Positions 50,677-61,486 of a stretch of DNA of 64,000 nt are shown piece by piece. Both the position numbers and the translations under genes were made by a program. Position 1 is the first letter of the stretch. Every line of letters begins with the position of its first letter. This DNA comes from Picochlorum sp. 'celeri' (Eukaryota; Chlorophyta; Trebouxiophyceae). The stretch is from positions 930,001 to 994,000 of the forward strand of contig JAACMV010000030.1 in the NCBI GenBank assembly GCA_010909725.1, read 5' to 3'. The notes beneath the pieces were generated by a model that had not been told where the DNA came from, did not search any database, and saw nothing but the letters and a program-made list of their open reading frames with translations.

Positions 50677-52602
50677 TCATCGTCGTTCTCGTCTCCGAGG
50701 AGGAGATGCATCATCGCGCTGTCTATGCCGTCTTGGTGGCGATTGCCGTCGTTGCCTATACTCTGGCGATCTCGATCTCGATCGCTTGCGCTGTCGTACA
50801 TTTTCACCTTCTTCATATGACTCGGATGATGAGTCCGTCTCGTACCCCGATGACGATGTATAATCACTTGATGATGTGTACTCATCGCCAGAGGATGAGG
50901 ATGCTGTTGTATAGGAACTGCTACTGGCTTCTGCCTTCTTCTGTGCTGCCAGGATCTGAGGCAGCTTTTTCAAAAACTCACGCATATTGTCTGTGAGACC
51001 ACCAAGTCCAATCGAGGTGAAAAAGTTGATGGCAAACCTCATATTCTTTGCAGAATCCTTTGGGAACAATCCAGCAAACCACTCTGCACAGGTGGGATCT
51101 TGCAGCCTAGAATCTAATTCTCGCAATCCTAATATCTCAGATAATTCCTGAAAGAGTATCTTGATGAAAATTCTCGATGATGATGTCGTCTCTTCCTCTG
51201 TGATTTGAATCACTGCCAAGACTGCCCATGGAAGAGCATCTGATGCTAAAAGATGAGCAAAGAGTTTGGCAACATTCCTCAATTTATTCGTCTCTAACCT
51301 ATGAATCATACTGTATTGCTCGACAAAGCAATCCGCAAAACTATCCGCGTATGCCTTTTTCAGTTTGCAGAATCTCTCTCCTAACAGGGCATAGTACTTG
51401 ATGAATGTCTTTTCTTGGGAGCAACATTCAATAATCATTGTTGCCAATTCAATTTCTTGACCTTCTGGAATACCCATTTTCAGTAACTTGTGACCTGCTT
51501 CCTCGAAATCTAACGCACTCATGATCGTCAGGTAAATAGTTCTTCTCAGATTCACCAGGTCGGTTCCAGTCTCATCATGAATAGGACCAGCATGCTGCTC
51601 AGGCACCTCATCTTCCTCTTCCTCACTCGAGCCACTCTCACCACTTTCATCTTCATCGCTATCCTCCCCTAAAATTTCAGCCTTCATCTGTTTATATTCC
51701 TCCTCGTGTTTGAGAAATTCATCATCCTCCCGAAACACATCCAACCCCATGTTGGTATCCAGCTCATCCTCCAACGAAACCTCATGCGTTATTTGATCCT
51801 CCTCTTCAACCAGATCCAAATTCTCGGGAATCACTGGATACCCACTGGTCTCAAACCCTGTCTTTCTCACGGCATACAACCCTTCAATCACATACTGCGT
51901 TCTCTTATCCACATCCCTCCCCTCATGGAGAATGGCTCTCAATCGATCAAAAATAAAATTCAATCCACTCGACGATATCTCCTGTAACTTGGCACCACAT
52001 TCCTTAATAAACTCAGACGCCATCTCTACCGAATCATTGGAAGGCTTCTCCAACAACAACAGTGCCATTTCAAACGCAATCACTTCATGGGCCACCTGCT
52101 GATTCACCAAATGGGCAATAAACTTGAGCGATGCCAAACAAATAGGCTTATCTTTCCTACGAAGAGATCTTTTGAACGCAGTGATAATTCTATGCAGCAA
52201 GAGCTCCCCCACCTCGGGGAACTTGGTATTCACAACTGAAACAAGAGCAGCATACACGGGTGTAAACCCAGGCGAGGCCACCTGAGACTTCATCAAAGCC
52301 CTACACAACAGCCCTCTACCCCTCACAAGATTCTCTGAGAACAACTCTGGCAGAATATGCTTGATATTCGACGCATTGACTTTATTCACGAGGCCATTGA
52401 TCGATTTCCTCAGTGCATCCCATGTAAGTCGCTGGAATTCCACACTCTCTTTGTCAGTCACATCTGACATCATTTGAGCAAGTTTGAATGGAGGGATATA
52501 TGCCCCTCCAGTCCGACTCCTATCCATACGAGAGCTCATGTTTCTTGTTCCATTCGCATGTGGGTTTGCCTCCTTTTCTCCTTCATCTACCTTCCTATCC
52601 AT
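50677..52602 (-). CDS. CWC22: Pre-mRNA-splicing factor CWC22
   Basis: Spliceosome protein that also loads eIF4A3 in animals. 641 residues, no intron. The start GGAYIPPFKLAQMMSD leads into a MIF4G domain (about residues 55-245), an acidic Ser/Glu linker, then an MA3 domain (LRRTIYLTIMSALDFEEAGH onward). The tail is Ser-rich, then RS/RR-rich (RKRSRSRSPEYRQRRQ). The family motif FQRLTWDALRKSINGLVNKVN is clear. Confidence 0.95.
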   Translation of the reverse strand: MDRKVDEGEKEANPHANGTRNMSSRMDRSRTGGAYIPPFKLAQMMSDVTDKESVEFQRLTWDALRKSINGLVNKVNASNIKHILPELFSENLVRGRGLLCRALMKSQVASPGFTPVYAALVSVVNTKFPEVGELLLHRIITAFKRSLRRKDKPICLASLKFIAHLVNQQVAHEVIAFEMALLLLEKPSNDSVEMASEFIKECGAKLQEISSSGLNFIFDRLRAILHEGRDVDKRTQYVIEGLYAVRKTGFETSGYPVIPENLDLVEEEDQITHEVSLEDELDTNMGLDVFREDDEFLKHEEEYKQMKAEILGEDSDEDESGESGSSEEEEDEVPEQHAGPIHDETGTDLVNLRRTIYLTIMSALDFEEAGHKLLKMGIPEGQEIELATMIIECCSQEKTFIKYYALLGERFCKLKKAYADSFADCFVEQYSMIHRLETNKLRNVAKLFAHLLASDALPWAVLAVIQITEEETTSSSRIFIKILFQELSEILGLRELDSRLQDPTCAEWFAGLFPKDSAKNMRFAINFFTSIGLGGLTDNMREFLKKLPQILAAQKKAEASSSSYTTASSSSGDEYTSSSDYTSSSGYETDSSSESYEEGENVRQRKRSRSRSPEYRQRRQSPPRRHRQRDDASPPRRRERR

Positions 52603-52810
52603 GCTTTCTAAAGACTACAATAATAGTAATCCTATATATGGAGTGAGAGCTTCTTTGGGAATAGCGCGAGATCAAATACAATGGCGAGCCTGTTTTATTT
52701 GTATCAAATTAAGAGTAGACGAATCTCATGGAGCCTGTTTTTCTCATCAGAAGATATCCAGGCCCATCCTATGCTATAGAATTAAAACCTTCTATACCAT
52801 TTTGAACATC

Positions 52811-54070
52811 ATGGCGTCAAAAGGGATGGGTCTTGGGATGCGCACGGGAGGGAACACCACCTCACCTCTGCTCCTGCCTAGGCCACGGTCTCTTGTGGTC
52901 CATGGTAAAAGCACCAGAACAGCGAGGATAGTCGAGACGCATGCTGGGCTATTTGGCATGACAGGGATACGGGAGAAGACTGCATTTCCAAAGAGGGAGA
53001 TGGTCCCCATGGGTCCATTCATGTCATCACCCATGGGGTTTGGTACTTGTATGTGACACAGTACATGTATGTTGGTCATATCCATGCACAGAATATCAAT
53101 CAACCATGCATCATGTGCAGGGGCGTGGGGAAACAAGCTTTTATGGGGGTATACAGAAGATGATGATGAAGAGTTGCAAAAAGTTTTCAATCTGATGGTG
53201 TCCAATGGGATTAATCTCTTTGATACTGCAGATTCCTACGGGACTGGGCAGTTGAATGGGAGAAGCGAGATGTTGTTGGGCAAATTTGTCAAGGAATATC
53301 CAGGTTCAACACGGGTGCGAAATCAGATTCACATAGCAACCAAGCTCGCCGCATATCCCTGGAGGCTGACGCCGAGCCAATGGGTTGGTGCGTGTAAGAA
53401 CTCGCTCAAGAGGATTGGTGCAGAGAAAATTTCCATGGCACAACTGCATTGGAGCACAGCGAGGTATGCTCCTCTTCAGGAGAGACTCATGTGGGACGGA
53501 TTAGTTGCTATATATGAGGAAGGGCTTGTGGATGCAGTGGGACTATCCAATTATGGTCCAAAACAGCTGCAACGCATCCATTCCCATCTCAGTCGGCGAG
53601 GGGTCCCCATCGCATCAGTACAGATCCAGTATAGCTTACTCAGTCGAGGGAAACTACAGGAAGAAGCTAAAGCAGCGTGCGATGATCTAAACATCGCGAT
53701 GATAGCATATAGTCCATTAGCCTTGGGCATGTTGACAGGTAGGCATGCACCTGATGATGACAGTACATATCCCTCCTTGCCAAACCCAAGAAGCCTGCTG
53801 TTCCGTCAAATCGTACCAGAGGCGGGGCCTCTGTTCCAAGTCATGCGAGAGATTGCAGAGAATAGAAATAAGACAATGAGCCAAGTTGCCATCAATTGGT
53901 GCATGTGCAAAGGAACGATACCGATTCCTGGTGCCAGGAATCTCAACCAGGCGCAGTCAAACTTGGGTGCATTGGGATGGCGATTGTCAGATGGGGAATG
54001 CCGTGAATTAGAAAAGGCATCTGATATGATTCCAAAGGGTATGACCCAAAATATATTTCAAACGAGATGA
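52811..54070 (+). CDS. Aldo-keto reductase, plastid-type
   Basis: NADPH-dependent oxidoreductase, TIM barrel. Exons 52811-53048 and 53121-54070 (intron GTATGT...GTGCAG, 72 bp) give 395 residues. The junction PMGFGT-WAWGNKLLWGY is the usual N-terminal block. The first about 50 residues look like a transit peptide. Catalytic set: Asp/Tyr in NLFDTADSYG, Lys in HIATKLAAYPW, His in MAQLHW. Also VGLSNYG and IPIPGARN. Substrate unknown. Its last 190 coding bases plus 3' flank are copied at 56203-56457. Confidence 0.9.
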
Positions 54071-54123
54071 TGATGATGATGATGATGATGAGGGTGTAAG
54101 TAAAAAGTGACACGATTCAAAGA
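53872..54123 (+). repeat. Direct repeat copy 1: 3' end of aldo-keto reductase plus 3' flank
   Basis: 252 bp nearly identical to 56203-56457. Differences are a 9-bp gap near the left end, a 23-bp insertion in copy 2, a shorter GAT-triplet run in copy 2 and a few substitutions. The repeats flank the mannanase gene. Confidence 0.9.
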
Positions 54124-54327
54124 TTTGACACCCATCATGGCACCAGTGAGATGAGTGTACATGTACAGTAGAGATCTCAACGCGCCTCGAGGCGCGTCGC
54201 TTGTGGTACACATTGCGAGCACTTCCTATCCAGAACTACAGATTGTATTCGGTTTCATTTTGTATGTTTTACAAGTCAACATTGGTATCAGTCACTTGTA
54301 TAGGGTAGGACAGTAATCTATTTCTCA
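54071..54327. other. Intergenic region with 18-bp GC-rich palindrome
   Basis: Between the aldo-keto reductase and the mannanase. It starts with a GAT-triplet run, then the repeat copy 1 tail, then the palindrome ACGCGCCTCGAGGCGCGT at 54180-54197 (148 bp... counted to the ATG at 54328 as about 130 bp downstream of its right end). No gene. Confidence 0.5.
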
Positions 54328-55827
54328 ATGAGAGTCAGCGAGTCTAGCACCATGGGTGGCGGTGGTCAATCTGTTTCAGCGGCAGCCATTGCTGTGCTGT
54401 TGCTGCTGATTTTTGGAGTACAAGGCAGACAAGTAGGTTTTCATTGAAATAATTGTATATAAGGCACTAATGGGCGAGCAAGGGCTCCTAGAGTGGTGTT
54501 GACCCTTAGAAAAGGCTCTAGACGTGTTGTAGCTTTGACGAAAAGTTGGTGGGTGATTTTGATTGCCTTTACATTCCTCTCGTGTTTATTGCAGTTGCAA
54601 CAGGAAGGAACATGGGATAGTATGGATTTTAAAGATGACTTTGTCAGGGTGGAAGATGGGGAGTTTGTGATTGGGAAGAATTGTGCGAGGAAATTTCCTA
54701 TATCTGGTTTTAATATCTGGGAAGTGGTAGAAGCTGCAAGCTTGCCTGAAGGGGGTCCAGTGGAGTTGCCAGGGAGTGGACAGTTACCGAATGATTTAGA
54801 AAGTGGTAAAGAATTTGTTACCAAAGTGCTGGATGATGCAGTTGATGCTGGTTACACTGTTGTTCGGGCATGGGCCCATGGCGTAACTGAGGAATACCAA
54901 TCCATGGATGCCAGTGGTAATATAAATGAACGTGTCATGTCAGGGCTGGATTATTTTATGGCTGAAGCATACAAACGGGGGCTAAAAGTTATATTGAGCT
55001 TTACGTCGAATTGGACGCCAGCTGGTGGAGTGGACTTTTATGCTGAAGCTGTTGGTAAAGAGCACAATGATTTCTTCTCGGATCCAGGGGCAAAAGAACT
55101 GTACAAGAAGTTTGTAGAGCAGGTGGTGACAAGGAAAAATACAATAAGGGGCATTTCATACTCTGAAGATCCTACTATATTCGGATGGAATTTAATAAAT
55201 GAACCAGTGTGCAGAGGATGTGAGGCTGGAACGATTGCCAGATGGGTCAATGAAATGGCTCCGTATGTCAAAGGCTTGGATTCAAACCATTTGCTCACGG
55301 TTGGAGAGGAAGGATACTATTCAACATCTCTATCATCTATTATCTATAACCCCATGCATGGGATTTCCGACTGGCCGCTTGAGTGGACTCAAGACTTTGT
55401 AGCAGACCATGAAAATGAAAACATTGATTTTGCTGCATTCCATGCGTGGCCAGATAACTGGAATTGTATGGACTGTGGTCCATTGTCTCTAGAGTTTTTC
55501 AGTCGCTGGATCTCACATCATGAAGAAAATTGCAAGATGCTTGGGAAACCGTGCCTATTAGAAGAGTTTGGGAAGGAAAATCCACAGAGAGATGAATACT
55601 ATGCAATTGCCTATGATGCTGTTGATGCCTCACTGCGTGAGGGAGGTAGCCTCAAAGGCGCCTTGTTCTGGCAGTATTATGTAGAGGGCCAACAGGCGAC
55701 ACCAGGGGAGATTGAGGACTTTGGTGTTGCAGGTCCTTATGGAGTTTACAAGTCTGACTCGGCATTTGATATTGCAAAGGAGAATGCAAAAACGACAAAA
55801 GATCTGTACACGGGATTCGTATGCTGA
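54328..55827 (+). CDS. Secreted GH5 endo-beta-mannanase-like hydrolase
   Basis: Glycoside hydrolase, most like plant endo-1,4-beta-mannosidases. Exons 54328-54432 and 54595-55827 (162-bp intron, GTAGGT...TTGCAG, containing an in-frame stop) give 445 residues. Exon 1 encodes a signal peptide (SAAAIAVLLLLIFGVQGRQ). GH5 motifs: FPISGFNIWE start, VVRAWAHG, acid/base Glu in WNLINEPVC, HAWPDNW, nucleophile Glu in CLLEEFGKENP, and WQYYVEGQ near the end. Several Cys suggest disulfides. The gene lies between two direct repeats. It may act on scale or wall polysaccharide, or on external mannan; this is inference. Confidence 0.9.
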
Positions 55828-56202
55828 TGGTAATCTTTACTCTAAGATCAGTATTACAAAGAACCAGGAAATCGTGTGAGAATTGCGTTTCAGTACTGCT
55901 TTGAATGAACAAGATGAAAAGATGCCTCATGGACATGATGCCAGCATGATCCTCATGCATGAGGACAGAAGATCAAGACGACATGCCCAACCATTTGATA
56001 TATTACTGGTTCAATGCTATATCTGTCTTATTAAATTTTATTAATTTATAATTGACCAATTTTTCGGGGGGTCATTCCTATCCGTTGCAAAAGAAGGAAC
56101 TGTCAATCAATCCAAGGAGAATTCAACTGCTCATAAAAATGAGGCAGGGAGTGTTGTTGCATGTTCTCTTGATTTTCACTGTGCTGGATACGCTCTTTAA
56201 AT
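55828..56202. other. Intergenic region mannanase to repeat copy 2
   Basis: 375 bp, no gene or motif recognised. Confidence 0.35.
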
Positions 56203-56457
56203 GACAATGAACCATCAATTGGTGCATGTGCAAAGGAACGATACCGATTCCTGGTGCCAGGAATCTCAACCAGGCACAGTCAAACTTGGGCGCATTGCCA
56301 ATCACCCCCCCAAGTTGGGGGGATGGCGATTGTCAGATGGGGAATGCCGTGAATTAGAAAAAGCATCTGATATGATTCCAAAGGGTATGACCCAAAATAT
56401 ATTCCAAACGAGATGATGATGATGACGGTGTAAGTAAAAAGTGACACGATTCAAAGA
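56203..56457 (+). pseudogene. Direct repeat copy 2: truncated aldo-keto reductase fragment
   Basis: Encodes the last about 60 residues of the aldo-keto reductase in pieces. A 23-bp insertion at about 56297-56319, containing a C7-AAGTT-G run able to form a hairpin, shifts the frame between the PIPGARN part and the GWRLSDGEC part. It includes the stop and 3' flank of the parent gene and ends 1 bp before the ATG of the CrtISO-like gene, so it has become that gene's 5' region. Confidence 0.85.
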
Positions 56458-56458
56458 A

Positions 56459-58190
56459 ATGGACGTTGCGCGGTGTTCCTTCAGACAGGGACTGAACAAC
56501 CACTCCCTTTTCAATCGTTCTCATCGGCCATTGGCACGGATTAGTAGGAATCGAAATACAATACTATGTCAATCTGTGGAAGAGGAATGCGATGTGGTGG
56601 TGATTGGATCAGGAATAGCTGGTTTATCGGCTGCAGCCTTGTTGTCGACGTATGGCCAGGAGGTTGTGGTCTGTGAATCTCACTCGGTGATTGGTGGTGC
56701 CGCACATTCTTTCAAAAGAGGCTCGTATCACTTTGAGAGTGGTCCATCATTGTATTCTGGGTTGAAATCAACTGGGACGAAAGCAAATCCGCTGAGTTTG
56801 GTGCTCCAAGCTGTTGGGGCAGAGCTTGAGGTGAAGGAGTACTCGACGTGGAATGTGTACTTGCCCGAGGTGCCGCAGGGTTTTCCTGCAAAGGTGGGAC
56901 CTAGAGGATTTGATGAGTTGTTCCGAGTATGTGGGACTCGGGAAACCCTTGATCAGTGGGACAGGCTGCAGGGGATTGTCAAACCTCTGAGCAAGGCAGC
57001 AACGGCTGTTCCTCCGTTGGCTATACGGCTGGATCCGGGCGTGATATCCACGACGCTTGGTCGATATTTTGGTGATATCATAGGCTCGATCACGACCCTC
57101 GGTGTCCTGACCAAGCCATTTTCTGAGGTATTGGACTCGGCTCAAGTCACCGACAGGTTTCTTATTCATTATTTGGACTTGCTGTGCTTTTTGCTGAGCG
57201 GGCTGACGTCGAAGGGTACTATTACAGCAGAAGTAGCATTTATGCTCGAAGAATGGACGAATGAGAATGCAACCCTCGAGTTTCCGGTTGGTGGGAGTCA
57301 GGCTCTGGCAGATGCACTTGCTGGTGCTGTCACTCGACGGGATGGTCGTGTGTACGTGTCAGAGCATGTGGAAGAAATTCTGATAGAAAATGAAAAAGCA
57401 GTGGGAGTGAGAACGAGAAAAGGCAAGGTGATTCGTTGCAGGAAAGGTGTTGTGTCAAACGCGTCAACTATTGATACTTGTTCCATCTTGCCAGACCGTC
57501 TCAATTCAGCATCGACATGGTCGCAGCAGGTTGCAGAGACGCCATTGAATCCTAGTTTTATGCATCTGCATATTGGGTTCGATGCACAAGGTCTGGATGA
57601 TTTGGACATGCATCATTTAGTAGTCAATGAATGGGACTCTGGTGTTGATTCTCAGCAGAATGTAGTTCTCATCTCGATTGCCAGTGTCGCTGATGATTCC
57701 ATGGCTCCAGCAGGAAAGCATTGCTTGCACGCATACTATCCTGCGACGGAGCCTTGGGATATTTGGGAGAATCTGTCAAAGAAGGAATATGAAGACTTGA
57801 AGCAGCAGAGGTCAGAGGCTCTCTGGAAGGCTGTCGAAACTGTCATCCCAGACATTCGCAGCAGGGTGGATATATCACTCGTTGGGACTCCAAAGACACA
57901 TGCGAGATATCTTCGGAGGCATAAGGGGTCATATGGAGCAGCATGGAGAGCAGGCAAGGAGCAATTTCCATTTGGGTCCACGCCATGGAAAGGGTTGTAT
58001 TGCTGTGGTGATTTTACGTTTCCTGGTATTGGACTCCCAGCTGTACGTTGTCTTTGTGTATTTTGCATTGTCATACGAGTCTCATGTGGTCATTGCTCTT
58101 TTGTAGGCTGCAGCATCTGGAGCCATTGCTGCAAATTCCCTTGTTCCAATTAAAAAGCATACAGAACTCCTGGATTCCATCGGAATATAG
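56459..58190 (+). CDS. CrtISO-like FAD oxidoreductase, plastid
   Basis: Carotenoid-isomerase/phytoene-desaturase-like flavoprotein. Exons 56459-58042 and 58107-58190 (64-bp intron, GTACGT...TGTAG) give 555 residues. The junction GIGLPA-AAASGAIAANSL completes the C-terminal FAD motif. The N-terminal FAD motif is DVVVIGSGIAGLSAAALLSTY, followed by ESHSVIGGAAHSFKRGSYHF and ESGPSLYSGL. It resembles the CrtISO-like branch rather than CRTISO itself. The first about 45 residues suit a transit peptide. Exact substrate unknown. The start ATG lies directly against a duplicated aldo-keto reductase fragment. Confidence 0.85.
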
Positions 58191-58203
58191 TTCTATTGAT
58201 TCT

Positions 58204-59615
58204 TTACACATTATTTGATATTGTATTTGATTGCTGCCACGCTAATTTAAATGCCAGCCAGTCTTCCAGCGAAGATCGGGCAAACTTTGTAGCAAAAATT
58301 GCATCTTTTGCTGCACACCAACCAGTGACTCCATTCGTTGATCGTTCCTTCGATTGCAAATACGCTGCACGGGATGCTATCCTATCCATACTGTATGATA
58401 AAAACCGAGGATGAACAGGCAAGACTGTCGAGGGCTTCTGACCCAACTGCTTCTCTAAGAAATCCAATTTAGAATGATATGGTTCTGCTGCCACATTTAT
58501 TCGCAAACCTCCCGGATATGACGTAAGGTACCTACTGATATCTATCGATGTCATGCCTAAATTCTGCAGTGCCCTGACATGGAGCTGAATCGTTGCCAAA
58601 CTCCTTCCAAATACATCTGGAGCACTACGAAGAGTCAGTTTGACCACATCCCTCGGTAACCCAAGATCATTCAACATATAGTGTACAATGGGCTCTATTT
58701 TCTCCTCCAAGTTATGAGACGCAATCTGAGGAAATCTTACCAGAACAGACCTCCAGTCTTCAACACTGTCCAATCCATACTTGACAAGCCACTGCCTAGC
58801 TTGCTCTAGTTTTGAAGCTGACAGCCCCACAATGGGAGGAAATTTCCATAGAATTTTAGCAAACTCCTCTTCTTCTATGCCCAACTGACGTATATTTGCT
58901 TTCAAAGTTTCTATTTTATGAATACTAAGAACTAATATTCTTGGAAAACGGAGCACGATAGATCGCACCTGCTCCAAGGAAAACCCCATGCTCTGCAAAA
59001 GGTCAACCGTTGGTTTCACACTGGCATCTACAGGCCTAGACAACACGTATGCATTTGATGATAAAATCTTGCCCAAATGCTTCTCTTCTATACCCAACAT
59101 AGCCAAGACGCGTTCCCTATTCGCATCAAACGTATCAATCACTGGCCGGGAAGAACCCAAGACAAATGGCGAGTTGCGCACCAGGCGTCCCAACTGCACA
59201 CCCTCAATCCCTCCCAAAATCTCCAAAATCGACCTCACATTACTATAATCTAGTCCTTCTGGCACATTCTTCTTATACATCTGCAGGAGAACATCATATT
59301 TCAAAGAGGAGCTTTGAACCAAGTGACACAGTCTCTTGAACAACACAACTCCCATACCTGGCCGACAGCGTTAAATCCAATCGTCTCCACAGATGTGATT
59401 ATTTTAGTCAATTCAGTTTTACTCAGATTGGTCTGCTTCTGTAAAAGATCCACGCAGGTATCAGTTGTTTCCAGTTCTCTGTCGGTTGAATACCGGGCAG
59501 TTGGAGACCAAACCCCGAGTCTATGCAGAACAAGCTGGTCTAATCTCTCTGAAAATACCCTGGTATCCTCAAGAGCGAGCGTAACCACCCTATTCAACAG
59601 GGCAGTAGTCCTCAT
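58204..59615 (-). CDS. mTERF-family protein
   Basis: Organelle nucleic-acid-binding protein made of helical mTERF repeats, acting in transcription or RNA metabolism. Exons 59615-59358 and 59280-58204 (77-bp intron, GTATGG...CTGCAG) give 444 residues. Repeats show the usual Pro-containing helices, for example SIVLRFPRILVLSI, KILWKFPPIVGLS and VLVRFPQIASHN. The N-terminus (MRTTALLNRVVTLALEDTRV) looks mitochondrial. Convergent with the CrtISO-like gene, 13 bp between stops. Confidence 0.85.
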
Positions 59616-59691
59616 CGTAACTGCTTGTCTTGTTGAGACCAACGTACGTTGCTATCGCTCTTTTTGAGTCATAATTACATCCCAATCTCTA

Positions 59692-61318
59692 TTAATTATC
59701 AAGATTGAATATTTTAAACTTTCTAAAGTATGCCTCGACGGTTGTGGATGGCGACCAAGTATCATCTGAACCTCCAAACCAAGAAGCAAAGGTGAATGCA
59801 GTTGGGTACACATCCTTGGATTTTCTATAGACGAGTTGTTTGTACTCGATCTTCGTCTCACCATTGACATCTAGACGGATGTATCCATTGGATTTGCCGA
59901 TATCGTTCATGCCGACTGCAATTCATAAACATGAATCAGGTGTTCCCTCTGGACTGTGAATTATACATACATACTCTCGGTGGTCATGCGTACCTGTAAT
60001 TGCAAGATGCACCCATTCGTTTCTTGGATACTTGAACGCTCCTCTCATGAGAGACATTCCAGCATTTGTGTTGCACCTGGTGCCGGGTGTCTCACAGAGT
60101 TCCTTGGTCCAGGTATCCTTTGGTGAATACAAGTAGATTTCTCCATCTCCGTCTCTTCTCCACATCATTCTCACTGCATGTGGCATCCAATAATGTTAAC
60201 ATACATGTCATGATGTGAATTATATGGCGCAGTGAAGCATACCTGAGAAGCAATCGTCAGCATCATCTCCTCCTCCACAGCCAGTTCTGCCACCAACTAT
60301 TCCGGGAAGCTTACCTCCTTTCACCCATGGAAAGTTTTCTGGAAAGTAGACCTCGTATTCCAGTCGTACAACATCTCCAAGAGATTTTCCTTTTCCATCT
60401 GGCCATGCAAAGAACAAAACACCGCCACCACTCTTTCCGGGAGACCAACGTCCCTGCAGTACATGGAAAGTCAAACTCATGCTTGAACAAGCGTATGATA
60501 CATTCCTTACTCACACAAGTAAACCTGCGTACCTTTTCGTACATGGCTCGGACAACAGGCTCAGAGCTGTCGCATGTTGGGTTCCTGACGACATACTTGT
60601 TGTCTGCCTTTGGGTTTGTTGAGATTTCCTGGCCAAAGGATTTCAAGGTATGATCGCCTACTGTCAGGGTAGGTTCCCATACAAGTCGTCCCTCTCTATG
60701 GTATACATCTTCTGATATCATCACTCCAGATACGATATTATCTCGTGTGTCCCTATACCAGCCACCTCTAGTCTTTGGGTAGCAAATCTTGGTTCTTGGG
60801 GACCATGTCCATGCACCGCAGTCTGGCAAGCATGCGCATTGGCCACAACATTCCGATGCTGTAACACCATGTAAACATCATGTGTAATGAGTGAAGAAGA
60901 TATGCCATGGATCGGTGTGACGCACAAAAATAAAGATACACACCTGACTCTACAGATTTTATTCTCATGGTGCCATCATTCAACGTGGCACCAACAAAGG
61001 CAGTGTTTTCCTCCATCGTACACTGCCCTATAGTACCAGTACTCGTCACCACGGCATCAGAGCTGTATGATACTTCCAGCTTTTTGTTCCTCGGGATCGT
61101 TCTTGAAGTGTCCAAGAAGGAACCATATACTCCACCCATTCTTCCTGGAGGCAACAACAGTGATTTGGCTAAATACACAGTCAACGAGTGCCTTCATGCG
61201 ACATTAGTAGTATTGTATTCAACGAACCAGTGATAGGAAGAGGAACTTTACAGGATACATATGTTGAGCAGAAACATGATATGTAGAGCAAGGTTTGAAA
61301 CATCTTTATCGTCATCAT
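59692..61318 (-). CDS. Secreted PAN-domain plus polysaccharide-lyase (PL14/PL20-like) protein
   Basis: Six exons: 61318-61228, 61168-60944, 60858-60533, 60453-60243, 60173-59994, 59915-59692, giving 418 residues. The five introns are 59-85 bp and all phases close. Exon 1 encodes a signal peptide (KMFQTLLYISCFCSTYVSC). A PAN/Apple-like domain follows (SECCGQCACLPDCGAWTWSP). The C-terminal jelly-roll reads LEYEVYFPENFPWVKGGKLP, CFSVRMMWRRDGDGEIYLYS and NGYIRLDVNGE, like PL14/PL20 alginate or glucuronan lyases. Catalysis is not proven. It is the most intron-rich gene here and may act on extracellular uronate polymers. Confidence 0.75.
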
Positions 61319-61486
61319 TGTGTCCTGAGCGTATCAGAATATTATATCTATTTTATTCAACCGCACCCAAGAATGTAACAATGTAAATTCCTTTCCACTA
61401 GAGAAGAACAAGACACAATATAAATCTACCCCGCGCATGCAAGCCTTGACATTGTCGAGCCTTGGGCTCTCTCACGAGGCAATACT

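Noticed and set aside
54493..54594. Hydrophobic stretch in the mannanase intron that could look like a signal anchor
   Set aside because: The open stretch has no ATG start and follows an in-frame stop in the 162-bp intron. Exon 1 supplies a good signal peptide.
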